Source: an uncultured Phascolarctobacterium sp. (GTDB lineage: Bacteria; Bacillota; Negativicutes; Acidaminococcales; Acidaminococcaceae). Taken from it: a stretch of 46,342 nt of DNA. The notes beneath the pieces are model-generated. The model was not told where the DNA came from. It did not search any database and saw nothing but the letters and a program-made list of their open reading frames with translations. The stretch lies in contig NZ_CAAGLX010000004.1 of the NCBI RefSeq assembly GCF_900770955.1, forward strand, positions 1 through 46,342, read 5' to 3'. Shown here in pieces: positions 33,666 through 42,249 of the stretch; within the stretch, counting starts at the first letter, position 1; every line of letters begins with the position of its first letter. Both the position numbers and the translations under genes were made by a program.

Positions 33666-34547
33666 ATGAAATTGAAAAAAGTCGCATGTTTAGGTCTGGC
33701 AGCTATGGTAGCACTCGGTGCTTTGGGCTGTGGCAGTGATAACAAGGCTGCTGATAACAAAGCAGGCAGCAAGGTTACCGGCAGTGTAACCGGCAGCGGT
33801 TCTTCCGCACTTCTGCCGCTGGCAAAGGATGCAGCAAGCAAATTTAAAGCTCTGAACCCGGATGTTTCCATCACCCTTAACGGCGGCGGCAGCGGCACCG
33901 GTCTTAAGCAGGTTGCAGACGGCAGCGTTAACATCGGTAACTCTGACGTACCGGCAGAAAGCAAGCTGAAACCCGAAGTTGCCAAAGGACTTGTAGACCA
34001 CAAGGTTTGCGTAGTTACCATGGCTCCGGTTATCAACAAAGACCTGGCAGCTAAAGTAAAAAGCCTGACCAAGGCTCAGCTGACCGACATCTTCACTGCT
34101 AAGGTAACCAACTGGAAACAGGTTGGCGGTCCTGATGAACCTATCGTTCTGATTACCCGTCCTGCTACCAGCGGCACCCGCGCTCTCTTCCAGGAGTTCG
34201 CTCTGGGCGGTGCTAAAGAAGCAACCAACAAATCTCTGGAAACTGATGATTCCGGCACTCTGCTGCAAAGCGTAAAGGATAACAAAGGCGCTATCGGTTA
34301 TGTTGCTCTGTCCTACCTCGTAAATAACAAGGACGTTGCAACCGTAGCAATCGACGGTGTAGAGCCTACTCTGGACAACACCTATAACGGCAAATATCCT
34401 GTATGGGGTTATGAGCATATGTATACTAAAGGCGAAGCTACCGGTGCTGTAAAAGCATTCCTGGACTTCATCCTTTCTGCTGATTACGGCAAGGAAATTG
34501 AAAAACAGGGTTATGGTGTTACTGCAAAAATGCAAGTAAAGAGATAA
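33666..34547 (+). CDS. pstS: phosphate-binding lipoprotein of the Pst transporter
   Basis: This 293-residue binding protein has a lipoprotein signal peptide (lipobox LGALGC, Cys22). It starts with VTGSVTGSGSSALLPLAKDA and has phosphate-contacting loops like NGGGSGTGLKQVADGSVNIG and RPATSGTRALFQEF. It catches periplasmic phosphate for PstCA. AGGAGGAAATATATT precedes the ATG. A 189-bp spacer with several hairpins separates it from pstC, which could keep PstS in excess. Confidence 0.94.
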   Translation: MKLKKVACLGLAAMVALGALGCGSDNKAADNKAGSKVTGSVTGSGSSALLPLAKDAASKFKALNPDVSITLNGGGSGTGLKQVADGSVNIGNSDVPAESKLKPEVAKGLVDHKVCVVTMAPVINKDLAAKVKSLTKAQLTDIFTAKVTNWKQVGGPDEPIVLITRPATSGTRALFQEFALGGAKEATNKSLETDDSGTLLQSVKDNKGAIGYVALSYLVNNKDVATVAIDGVEPTLDNTYNGKYPVWGYEHMYTKGEATGAVKAFLDFILSADYGKEIEKQGYGVTAKMQVKR

Positions 34548-34561
34548 TACGGACTTCAGAT

Positions 34562-34684
34562 AAGGCGCATCTGCGTCGCCTTTGTGTATTAGAGTATTAG
34601 AATAGAGGTCTTATATAGCCTTTTGATGATTGAAGCAGACGCACTAAGTTTCATTTTTAGGGCTTAGCATAGGAGCCTTATGCT
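34562..34684 (+). promoter_or_regulatory. structured pstS-pstC spacer
   Basis: AAGGCG (34562-34567) pairs with CGCCTT (34577-34582), a second hairpin AGCATA/TATGCT sits at 34666-34684, and ATTAGAAT (34596-34603) can pair with ATTCTAAT (34693-34700). No T-run follows the first stem, so these probably slow decay or partly attenuate rather than stop transcription. Confidence 0.45.
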
Positions 34685-34736
34685 TCGCTTAAATTCTAAT
34701 CTAAAAACAATCTTATAGCTTGAGGAGTTATCTTAA

Positions 34737-35642
34737 ATGCAACAGGTAAATACCAATGCCTATCGGCAAGATACCCTGTGGCGTTATATCATCAGTGGCT
34801 GTGGTCTGGCGCTTATTGTTTTGACCATAGCTATTGGTGCTTTTTTATGCTACAAGGGCTTAGGCACATTCACTACATATAATCACAGCATCAGCGAGTT
34901 TCTTTTTTCGGCAGATTGGGCGCCGAGTGACAGTGCTGAGGGCGGCGGCAAGGTTGGCGCAGCCATCTTTATTTTCGGTTCTGTTATTACCTGCGCGTTG
35001 GCGCTGGCGATTGCTACACCGTTCAGCTTGGCAACCGCAATTTTTATGACGGAGATTTCGCCGGAGCTTGGCAAGCGCTTTGTCCAACCGGCTGTGGAAA
35101 TTTTTGTCGGCATTCCTTCCGTAGTTTACGGCTGGATCGGCCTGACAATTTTGGTACCGCTGATTAAAAACATTTTTAACCTGCGCTTCGGCTTTTCCGT
35201 ATTGGCGGCAGGTATTGTGTTGGCGGTGATGATTTTCCCGACTATCACCAGTCTGGCAGCAGATGCATTGCGCAGCATCCCCAAAAGCTACCGCGCTGCT
35301 TCCTATGGTCTTGGCGCAACGCGTTGGCAGACTATTGCTAAGGTGGTAGTGCCTGCGGCAGTCAGCGGTCTGATGACGGCTGTTATCTTAGGCCTGGCGC
35401 GTGCCTTCGGCGAAGCGCTAGCTGTAGCAATGGTTATCGGCAAGATGCGTGCTTTCCCAACCTCACTGCTTTCTCCGACCAATAATTTAACGGCGGCGAT
35501 TGCAGCAGATATGGGCGGCGCAATGGAGGGCAGTGAATACAACATCGCCCTGTGGACAATGGCGCTGCTGCTGTTTATCATCTCCCTGGCCTGCATTTTT
35601 GCCATCCACTTTTTAACTGCTAAAGGAGGGAAGCAGGCATGA
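34737..35642 (+). CDS. pstC: phosphate ABC transporter permease PstC
   Basis: The 301-residue inner-membrane protein has about six helices. It has the usual PstC start (GFLCYKGL-like segment in the first helix), AIFIFGSVITCALALAIATP, VEIFVGIPSVVYGWIGL and the cytoplasmic coupling loop SYGLGATRWQTIAKVVVPAA, which meets PstB. GAGGAGTTATC lies before ATG 34737. Its stop overlaps pstA by 4 bases (ATGA). Confidence 0.94.
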   Translation: MQQVNTNAYRQDTLWRYIISGCGLALIVLTIAIGAFLCYKGLGTFTTYNHSISEFLFSADWAPSDSAEGGGKVGAAIFIFGSVITCALALAIATPFSLATAIFMTEISPELGKRFVQPAVEIFVGIPSVVYGWIGLTILVPLIKNIFNLRFGFSVLAAGIVLAVMIFPTITSLAADALRSIPKSYRAASYGLGATRWQTIAKVVVPAAVSGLMTAVILGLARAFGEALAVAMVIGKMRAFPTSLLSPTNNLTAAIAADMGGAMEGSEYNIALWTMALLLFIISLACIFAIHFLTAKGGKQA

Positions 35643-36523
35643 ATGACAGTATAGCGCGTGCAAAGTTTATTGATAAGCTCATGACAGCTGTGTTTTATTG
35701 CGTAGCAGGCTTCTTTATCCTGCTATTGGTAGCCTTTGCCCTATATGTTATCATTAACGGCTTCAAGGATTTCAGCTGGAGCCTGATTTCCTTTGAGGGC
35801 AGTGGCATCGGTAATTTGTTCTTCAACACTATTTATCTGGTTTTCCTATCGCTGCTGGTGAGCGTGCCCTTGGGAGTCGCTGCCGGCATTTATATGGCGG
35901 AATATGCTAAGCAGAGCACGTTCACCAAGTTCCTGCGCATGTGTATCGAAACGATGTCCTCTTTGCCGTCCATTGTTGTCGGCTTGTTCGGTTACCTGGT
36001 ATTTATCGTAATGACCGGCTCGCAGTGGAACCTGTTCAGCGGTGCGCTGGCAGTTTCTATCCTCAGCATTCCGCTGATTATGACGGTCACAGAGGATGCC
36101 TTCAAATCACTGCCGCAGGGTTATAAGCGCGGCAGTCTGGCCATGGGCGCAACGCTCTGGCAGACAATTTACAAGGTGCTGCTGCCTGCGTGCCTGCCGC
36201 GTATTATGACGGGTGTGATTCTGGCTGCAGGCCGTGGCTTCGGTGAAGCGGCAGCTCTCTTGTATACCGCAGGCATGAGCACGGATATTAACTGGAGCAG
36301 CTGGAACCTTATGTCGCCAGCCTGCCCGCTAAACCCCTTCCGTCCCGGCGAAACGCTGGCGCTGCATATCTGGGCATCGCGTACAGAGGCTTTGGCAGCG
36401 AATGCGGCGCAGATGGCCAACCTTTCTTCAGCAATACTGATGCTGCTGGTGCTGTCCTTTAGCCTGGGCGCACGTTACCTGAGCACTTATTTAGACACAA
36501 AAACCGGAGGTAGCAGAAAATGA
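35639..36523 (+). CDS. pstA: phosphate ABC transporter permease PstA
   Basis: This 294-residue partner of PstC has about six membrane helices. Signatures are IETMSSLPSIVVGLFGYLVF, VTEDAFKSLPQGYKRGSLAM, GATLWQTIYKVLLPACLP (coupling loop) and AGRGFGEAAALLYTAG. It overlaps both pstC and pstB by 4 bases, a pattern expected for fixed stoichiometry. AAAGGAGGG precedes the start. Confidence 0.94.
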   Translation: MNDSIARAKFIDKLMTAVFYCVAGFFILLLVAFALYVIINGFKDFSWSLISFEGSGIGNLFFNTIYLVFLSLLVSVPLGVAAGIYMAEYAKQSTFTKFLRMCIETMSSLPSIVVGLFGYLVFIVMTGSQWNLFSGALAVSILSIPLIMTVTEDAFKSLPQGYKRGSLAMGATLWQTIYKVLLPACLPRIMTGVILAAGRGFGEAAALLYTAGMSTDINWSSWNLMSPACPLNPFRPGETLALHIWASRTEALAANAAQMANLSSAILMLLVLSFSLGARYLSTYLDTKTGGSRK

Positions 36524-37287
36524 CAAATGATAACGCTGCAACTAAATTTTTAGTGCAGGATCTGGATTTGTATTACGGCAAATTCCAGGCGTTGAAAAAA
36601 ATAAATCTTGATATTAAGGAAAAGGAAATTACCGCACTTATCGGCCCTTCCGGCTGCGGCAAATCCACCTTTTTGAAAACACTGAACAGAATGAACGACC
36701 TGGAGGAGGGCGTGCGCATTGAAGGCAGCATTGCACTGGATGGCAAGGATATTTTTGCGGAGATTGACCCCATCAGCCTGCGTCACCGCGTTGGTATGGT
36801 CTTCCAACAGCCTAACCCCTTCCCGAAAAGCATTTATGACAACGTTGCTTACGGTCCGCGTATCCATGGCGTGACGAAAAAGAGCGAGCTGGACGAGATT
36901 GTAGAGCGCAGTCTGCGTCAGGCTGCCATCTGGGACGAGCTGAAGGACAGACTGAATAAGAGTGCGCTGGGCCTGAGCGGCGGCCAGCAGCAGCGCTTGT
37001 GCATTGCACGTACCTTGGCTGTGCAGCCGGAGGTTATCCTCATGGACGAGCCTACCAGTGCGCTGGACCCGATTTCTACAATGAAGATTGAGGATTTAGC
37101 ATTGGAGCTGAAAAAGGATTACACCATTGTTATTGTTACGCATAATATGCAGCAGGCTGCGCGTATTTCCGATAAAACTGCTTTCTTCCTTTTGGGCGAG
37201 CTGATTGAGTTCAACGAAACAAAGCAGCTGTTTGCAAATCCGTCTAATCCCAAGACAGAAGAGTATATTACCGGCAGATTCGGTTGA
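36520..37287 (+). CDS. pstB: phosphate ABC transporter ATPase PstB
   Basis: The 255-residue ATPase drives PstCA. Walker A is GPSGCGKST, the Q-loop is GMVFQQPNPFPKS, the signature is LSGGQQQRLC, Walker B is VILMDEPTSALD and the switch His is in VTHNMQQA. The PNPFPKSIYDN segment is typical of PstB rather than other importers. A GGAGG site sits inside the end of pstA. Confidence 0.96.
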   Translation: MTNDNAATKFLVQDLDLYYGKFQALKKINLDIKEKEITALIGPSGCGKSTFLKTLNRMNDLEEGVRIEGSIALDGKDIFAEIDPISLRHRVGMVFQQPNPFPKSIYDNVAYGPRIHGVTKKSELDEIVERSLRQAAIWDELKDRLNKSALGLSGGQQQRLCIARTLAVQPEVILMDEPTSALDPISTMKIEDLALELKKDYTIVIVTHNMQQAARISDKTAFFLLGELIEFNETKQLFANPSNPKTEEYITGRFG

Positions 37288-37310
37288 TGCAAGGAGAAAG
37301 GAATAATAAA

Positions 37311-37958
37311 ATGACACGTAACAAATTCAACGAGGAGCTGAAGCAGCTGCTCAACAGTGTGCGCGTGATGGGCGTAAATCTGGAGGATACTTTGGACAAG
37401 GTTATCGCCAACCTGGAGCAGAAGGATGCAGGCTTAGCGCAGCAGATTATCAGCGACGATGATAATTTTGACAACAGCGAGGTAAACATTGAAAAGCAAT
37501 GCCTGGAGCTGGTGCTGACACAGACTCCGGTAGCAACAGACTGGCGCGAGATTGCCAGCTGTCTGAAGCTGGTGGGTGATATGGAGCGTATTGCCGACCA
37601 TTGCAGCGATATCAGCCAATACACCCTGAAGCTGATTGAAAAGGAGCCTGTGCCGCTGCCGGATAACTTTATGAATATGCTGCAGGTTATGCGCCAAATG
37701 GTGTATGACAGCATCAGCGCAATCAGCGAAAATGATCTGGAGCTGGCTAACAAGGTTATTGCTACCGATGATGAGGTTGACAATTACTTTGCCGAAATGC
37801 GTCAGCATCTGACAACCGTAATGCAGCAAAAACCGCAATATGTACCGCAATATGTGGATTATCTGATGATTGCCAAATATGTGGAACGTATTGCCGACCA
37901 TTCTACGAATATCGCCCAATGGGTAATGTTTGTGGTAAAGAATGAATTGAAAAACTGA
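37311..37958 (+). CDS. phoU: phosphate signalling protein PhoU
   Basis: At 215 residues it has the expected length and two repeated three-helix bundles. Each contains the metal-binding motif seen in this family, here MERIADHCSDISQYT (about 90-104) and VERIADHSTNIAQW (about 192-205). PhoU links Pst activity to the PhoR kinase and restrains the Pho response when phosphate is ample. ATG 37311 is chosen because AAAGGA lies 8 bases upstream; TTG 37284 and ATG 37287 overlap pstB. Confidence 0.92.
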   Translation: MTRNKFNEELKQLLNSVRVMGVNLEDTLDKVIANLEQKDAGLAQQIISDDDNFDNSEVNIEKQCLELVLTQTPVATDWREIASCLKLVGDMERIADHCSDISQYTLKLIEKEPVPLPDNFMNMLQVMRQMVYDSISAISENDLELANKVIATDDEVDNYFAEMRQHLTTVMQQKPQYVPQYVDYLMIAKYVERIADHSTNIAQWVMFVVKNELKN

Positions 37959-37978
37959 GCTTTGAATGTTGATTTCGG

Positions 37979-38003
37979 CCTCCGCAGCAATGCGGGGGTT
38001 TTT
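37979..38003 (+). terminator. terminator of the pst-phoU operon
   Basis: CCTCCGCA (37979-37986) pairs with TGCGGGGG (37991-37998) around GCAA, followed by five Ts. It is close to ideal. Confidence 0.92.
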
Positions 38004-38065
38004 GCGTTATATCATTAAGCAGTGAGCGTCACTTGGCAGACTTGTTTTCTATATTTGTCAATTTG

Positions 38066-38074
38066 TGTTATAAT
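38066..38074 (+). promoter_or_regulatory. extended -10 promoter of the trmK operon
   Basis: TGTTATAAT (38066-38074) is a perfect extended -10. A small hairpin TTCCG/CGGAA lies in the leader at about 38095-38112. Confidence 0.6.
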
Positions 38075-38179
38075 ATAGTGTTAGAGTATTTACGTTCCGG
38101 ACAGCTTCGGAATTTATTACAGACTGTAGCTGTTACGATTCAGAAAATAAGCTTTTAGAACATATTCAGGAGGGACGCA

Positions 38180-38884
38180 ATGCATATTGACAGACGATTA
38201 GAAACTATTGCCAATCTGGTGCCGCAGGGCTGCGTGCTGGCGGACATCGGCACGGACCACGCGTATTTACCCGTGTGGCTATTGGAAAAGCAAAGAATTG
38301 CGCGGGCGATTGCCGGCGATATTGCTGCAGGACCCTGCCAGGCGGCGCGTACTACCGTGGCGCAGTTTGGCCAGCATGAGCATGTGGAGGTGCGTCAGGG
38401 CAGCGGTCTTAAGGTGTTGGCTCCGGGTGAAGCAGATTGCATTGCTATTGCAGGCATGGGTGCTTCTACCATTATCAGTATTTTGGAGGATGATATGGAG
38501 GTAGCGCAGAGCGCAGAGCTTTTGGTGCTCCAGCCGATGGCCGGTGCCGCATCTCTGCGTGCGTGGCTTTGCAGCCACGGCTGGCAACTGGCTGCCGAAG
38601 AGCTGGTGGATGATGCTCCGCATTTTTACGAGATTATCGCTGCTAAGCGTGGCTCTGCGCCTGCCTACAGTGCGGCAGAGTGCGCTGTAGGCCCGCTGCT
38701 GCTCGCACAGGAGCATCCGCTGCTGGGTAAACAGCTGGAACGCCAGCTTGCTACCTGTAGACAGCTGTTGGAGAATATGGGACGTAGCGAGCGCGCACGC
38801 GCGAGCGAAAAGTATAAGGAAATCGAAGCGTTGAAGGCAGAACTGGAGGTGCTGCAAAATGGCAAGCGTAGTGACAGTAAATAA
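38180..38884 (+). CDS. trmK: tRNA (adenine-22-N1)-methyltransferase
   Basis: The 234-residue Rossmann-fold enzyme uses S-adenosylmethionine to methylate A22 of tRNA. It has CVLADIGTDHAYLPVWL (18-34), the SAM site with the family-typical GTDHAYLP, then DCIAIAGMGASTIISIL and LVLQPMAG in place of the NPPY-type motif. The C-terminal third is a charged helical arm ending in a coiled coil. CAGGAGGGACGC precedes the ATG. It overlaps the Nif3-like gene by 26 bases, the common order in Firmicutes. Confidence 0.92.
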   Translation: MHIDRRLETIANLVPQGCVLADIGTDHAYLPVWLLEKQRIARAIAGDIAAGPCQAARTTVAQFGQHEHVEVRQGSGLKVLAPGEADCIAIAGMGASTIISILEDDMEVAQSAELLVLQPMAGAASLRAWLCSHGWQLAAEELVDDAPHFYEIIAAKRGSAPAYSAAECAVGPLLLAQEHPLLGKQLERQLATCRQLLENMGRSERARASEKYKEIEALKAELEVLQNGKRSDSK

Positions 38885-39647
38885 TATCATCAATCTGCTG
38901 GACGAAATGGCACCGCCGGAGCTGGCAGAGTCCTGGGACAACGTAGGTTTGATGCTTGGCAGGCGCAATAAGCCTGTACGCAGGCTGCTTTTGGCGCTGG
39001 ATATGACACAGGAAACTGTGACGCAGGCCTTAGCGAAAAAGGCTGATATGCTGATTACGCATCATCCGGCAATTTTTCATAAGCTGGGCAATGTGACTGA
39101 TGCCGATTGGCAGCAGGAGCTTTTGCTGCAGCTGGCAGAAAACGGTGTTGCTGTTTACAGCGCGCACACTAATCTTGACTGCGTTGCTAACGGTGTCAAC
39201 AGCGTGCTTGCCAAAAGACTGCGCCTGCAGGATGCGGATATGCTGGATACTGTCAGCGGACTTGGGCGCATAGGTGAGCTGGAGCAGCCGAGCAAGCTGC
39301 ATGATTTTGCAGTCTTCGTCAAAAAGGCTTTGCAGGCTGATTATCTTACCGTAGGCGATGCAGGACGCAAGGTTAGGCGTGTGGCCGTTTGCGGCGGTGC
39401 CGGTGCCGATTTAATCGGGCTGGCCTTGGCGCAGGGTGCCGATACGCTGGTAACAGGAGATGTGAAGTACCATGAGGCACAGCAGGCTGTTTTCAGCGGT
39501 CTGAACATTATTGATGCAGGCCATCAGCCGACAGAGCTGCCGGTGCTTGATGACCTGGCCGACAGATTATCGCTGCGCTTTACGGAAAAGCATTGGGATG
39601 TGGCAATTCAGGTAGCACGCGAAACACTGCTGCTGAAGCATATATAG
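38859..39647 (+). CDS. Nif3-like dinuclear metal centre protein
   Basis: The 262-residue protein has the paired metal-binding motifs of the NIF3/DUF34 family: ITHHPAIFHKL (about 66-76), YSAHTNLDCVANGVN and the late DAGHQPTEL. The roughly 100-residue middle insertion of Bacillus YqfO is absent, so this is the compact form. Reported roles vary (GTP cyclohydrolase-like or hydrolase); no substrate is assured. GGAGGTGC precedes ATG 38859, within the end of trmK. Confidence 0.88.
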   Translation: MASVVTVNNIINLLDEMAPPELAESWDNVGLMLGRRNKPVRRLLLALDMTQETVTQALAKKADMLITHHPAIFHKLGNVTDADWQQELLLQLAENGVAVYSAHTNLDCVANGVNSVLAKRLRLQDADMLDTVSGLGRIGELEQPSKLHDFAVFVKKALQADYLTVGDAGRKVRRVAVCGGAGADLIGLALAQGADTLVTGDVKYHEAQQAVFSGLNIIDAGHQPTELPVLDDLADRLSLRFTEKHWDVAIQVARETLLLKHI

Positions 39648-39665
39648 AAAACAGGTGATAGAAGA

Positions 39666-40592
39666 ATGATTAAAGATTTTAAAGCCGGCATCAAGGTGTG
39701 CCAGGCAGTTTTGGTAAGGGTACAGAAGGTAGGCAATTCCTCTAACGGAGGTGTTTTTGCCCGCGGTATGCTGGAGGATAACAGCGGACGCATTGCTTTT
39801 ATCTGCTTTGATGCAATGCTTGTAGATAAGCTGCGCGAGCTGGAAGGCCCGACAGCCTTTATGATGGGCGGTAACGTTGACATCAACAAATTCAATAATG
39901 ATATGACGCTGCAGGTTGTAATCCAGCGTCTGGAAAATCTGCTGCCGCAGGATGATATCAGCAATCTGCTGCCGCATGGTGATTTTGATGTAGATGCTTA
40001 TAAAACTAAGCTTGCCAATTATATCAAGGCAGTGCGCACTCCCGGACTGCGTATGCTGCTGGAAACTATTTTCAGCGGTGCAACCTATGAGCGCTTTGTG
40101 ACTAATCCCGCAGGCATGCGCATGCATCATGCATATCTTGGCGGCCTGCTGCAGCATTCTGTGGATGTTACCGGTCTGGCAGTGGCCTTGGCCGAGCAGA
40201 TTGAGGGCGTGGACAAGGATTTGGTTATTGCTGGCGCTCTGCTGCACGACATCGGCAAAATCCGCGAAATTTCCGCGGAAATCGGCTTCCCTTATACCAG
40301 TGAAGGACGTTTGCTCGGACACATTACCATGAGCTGCATGATGGTGCAGGAGGCAGCGGCCAAGCTGCGCTTGCCGTCTTCTCGTCTGGAGCAGCTGCAG
40401 CACATTCTGCTGTCGCACCACGGCGATAACGAAAAGGGCTCTCCTGTGGCCTGCTCTACGCGTGAGGCCTTTGTTGTGCATTACGCCGACGAAATTAACG
40501 CCGTAATGAACCAGTTTGACGTGCATGACGGTAAAAGTGCTTGGGAATTCAACCGTATGCTGGGACGCAATATCCTGGTAGACAAGCTGTGA
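39666..40592 (+). CDS. 3'-5' exoribonuclease YhaM-like
   Basis: The 308-residue protein combines an N-terminal OB-fold nucleic acid domain (about 10-95; ARGMLEDNSGRIAFICFD) with an HD phosphohydrolase domain. The metal ligands are in MRMHHAYLGGLLQHS, AGALLHDIGKIRE, GHITMSC and LLSHHGDNEKGSP. This two-domain order is that of YhaM, which trims RNA (and DNA) 3' ends. AGGTGAT lies 6 bases before the ATG. Its TGA overlaps the GTG of the next gene. Confidence 0.9.
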   Translation: MIKDFKAGIKVCQAVLVRVQKVGNSSNGGVFARGMLEDNSGRIAFICFDAMLVDKLRELEGPTAFMMGGNVDINKFNNDMTLQVVIQRLENLLPQDDISNLLPHGDFDVDAYKTKLANYIKAVRTPGLRMLLETIFSGATYERFVTNPAGMRMHHAYLGGLLQHSVDVTGLAVALAEQIEGVDKDLVIAGALLHDIGKIREISAEIGFPYTSEGRLLGHITMSCMMVQEAAAKLRLPSSRLEQLQHILLSHHGDNEKGSPVACSTREAFVVHYADEINAVMNQFDVHDGKSAWEFNRMLGRNILVDKL

Positions 40593-41329
40593 ACAGCAGA
40601 ATAATCCGCGAGACAGTACTGAGCCTGCACGGTCTGAAGATAAAGCTTCGGTTTAAACTGGTCAAAAATATTACGCTGCGCATAAAAGAAACTGGCGACA
40701 TCTTTCTTACTGCTCCCATAGGAATGAGCGTAAGCGAGGTGCAGCGATTCTTAGAGAGCAGGGAGCAATGGCTGCGCCAAAAGCTGCAGCAGGTACTGCA
40801 GGAACAGTTGCAGCAAAAGCAGGAGCCAAAGTACAGCATGGGCGAGCTTCCCTTTGACGGGCAGCATGTGTGGCTGTGGGGCAGGCGTTTGCCGGCGCAC
40901 TTTTTGCTTAGCAGCAAAAAGCATGGTACCTATGAGGTGCAGGCTGATGCTGTTAACTTTTATTACCGCAGTGAGCTGAATAATGAAGCTAAATGCGCCT
41001 ATGTAGAATTCTTCTATAAGCAGGAGTTAGCTGGCAGAGGAGAGCAGCTGCTGCAGGCATGGGAAAAGAAAATGGGCGTGCGTCATACAGGGCTTAAGGT
41101 GCATCGTATGAAAACGCGCTGGGGCTCCTGCAACGTGCGCACAGGCAGCATTAATCTGAATACGCTGCTGGCCTGCTGGCCGCAGGAGTGTCTGGAATAT
41201 ATTGTGGTGCATGAGCTGGCGCATTTGCACGAGGCTAATCATTCACCGCGCTTCCATGCGATTGTCGAACGCTATCTGCCAGAGTGGCGTGAGCGCAAAA
41301 AAATGCTGGCAGCCTTTAAGCCGCTTTAA
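40589..41329 (+). CDS. YgjP-like metal-dependent hydrolase (gluzincin)
   Basis: The 246-residue protein has the zinc motif HELAHLHEANHS (208-219), with H208, E209, H212 and a third ligand probably H218, preceded by the family marker RMKTRWGSC (173-181). The N-terminal half is beta-rich (RFKLVKNITLRIK) with a long basic helix near 50-80. Relatives are annotated as M48-type or SprT-like peptidases; the substrate is unknown. I take GTG 40589, overlapping the yhaM stop (GTGA); an earlier in-frame ATG at 40541 would overlap the previous gene by 52 bases. Confidence 0.85.
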   Translation: MNSRIIRETVLSLHGLKIKLRFKLVKNITLRIKETGDIFLTAPIGMSVSEVQRFLESREQWLRQKLQQVLQEQLQQKQEPKYSMGELPFDGQHVWLWGRRLPAHFLLSSKKHGTYEVQADAVNFYYRSELNNEAKCAYVEFFYKQELAGRGEQLLQAWEKKMGVRHTGLKVHRMKTRWGSCNVRTGSINLNTLLACWPQECLEYIVVHELAHLHEANHSPRFHAIVERYLPEWRERKKMLAAFKPL

Positions 41330-41457
41330 TATCTGTCTTAAAACAAAAATTATAAGCATTTTCTGTGACAAATAATGCATTCGCGTTTACGTTTATGATA
41401 AAAGCAGTATATATATGTAAATCTTTTGTGAAAGCATACTAAGAAAGCAAGTATTTG

Positions 41458-41466
41458 TGCTATAAT
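41458..41466 (+). promoter_or_regulatory. extended -10 promoter of the two-component operon
   Basis: TGCTATAAT (41458-41466) lies about 80 bases before ATG 41548. I see no clear -35, nor an 11-bp phased Pho box here. Confidence 0.6.
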
Positions 41467-41547
41467 TATAGTAACATCTTGTAGGACTCTGCCGTTTGCT
41501 CTGATAAATAAATGGTACGAGTCAGCTTAAAGGCAGGAGTGATGATT

Positions 41548-42246
41548 ATGGCAAAACAGAAAATATTAATTGCTGATGATGAAGCGCAGATTCGCGAAAT
41601 CTTGCGCATATATTTTGAGAAGGAAGGCTTTGAGGTTATTGAAGCCGAAGACGGTGCTGCCGCAATTTTGAAGGTGCAGTCCGAAAAACCGGATATTCTG
41701 CTGCTGGATATTATGATGCCAGTTCTCGACGGTATTGAGGTTTGCAAGCAGGTACGCAAGATGTCGGACCTGCCCATTATCATGGTTACGGCCAAGGATG
41801 ATGATGACGACCGTATTGCCGGCCTGGAAATCGGCGCTGATGACTATATTACCAAGCCGTTCAATTCGCGTGAGGTAGTAGCCCGCGTGAAGGCTGTGCT
41901 GCGCCGTGCAGGCACGCAGGAGAAGAAGGGCGAGGTTTCGCGCATCACCTATCCCGGTCTGATTATTGATATGGATCAGTATCAGGTAACTGCATTCGGC
42001 AACAAAATGACCTTTACGACTAAGGAAATGGAACTGCTGTGGTGCCTGGCATCGAATCCGGGCAAGGCTTTCAGCCGCAACCAGCTGCTGGAAACTATCT
42101 GGGGCTACTCCTATTACGGTGATACCCGTACTGTTGATACGCACATTAAGCGCATTAGACAGAAGCTGAACATTCCGCCTGATTCCAAATGGGATATTAC
42201 GACTATCTGGGGTGTAGGCTATAAATTTGAGCTAAAGGACGAATAA
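41548..42246 (+). CDS. OmpR/PhoB-family response regulator
   Basis: The 232-residue regulator has a receiver domain (1-120) with the acidic pair D10-D11, phosphorylation site D54 (ILLLDIMMP) and the KPF lysine, and a C-terminal winged helix (about 135-228; TFTTKEMELLWCLASNPGKA, WGYSYYGDTRTVDTHIKRIR). With its kinase next door and a Pho box on pstS 8 kb upstream, a PhoB/PhoP role is attractive but unproven; ResD- or WalR-type regulators look similar. ATG 41548 has GGAG 8 bases upstream; ATG 41542 is too close. Confidence 0.9.
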   Translation: MAKQKILIADDEAQIREILRIYFEKEGFEVIEAEDGAAAILKVQSEKPDILLLDIMMPVLDGIEVCKQVRKMSDLPIIMVTAKDDDDDRIAGLEIGADDYITKPFNSREVVARVKAVLRRAGTQEKKGEVSRITYPGLIIDMDQYQVTAFGNKMTFTTKEMELLWCLASNPGKAFSRNQLLETIWGYSYYGDTRTVDTHIKRIRQKLNIPPDSKWDITTIWGVGYKFELKDE

Positions 42247-42249
42247 TTT

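Noticed and set aside
41330..41547. Pho box upstream of the two-component operon (autoregulation)
   Set aside because: TTTAC-like words occur but without the 11-bp phasing seen at pstS.
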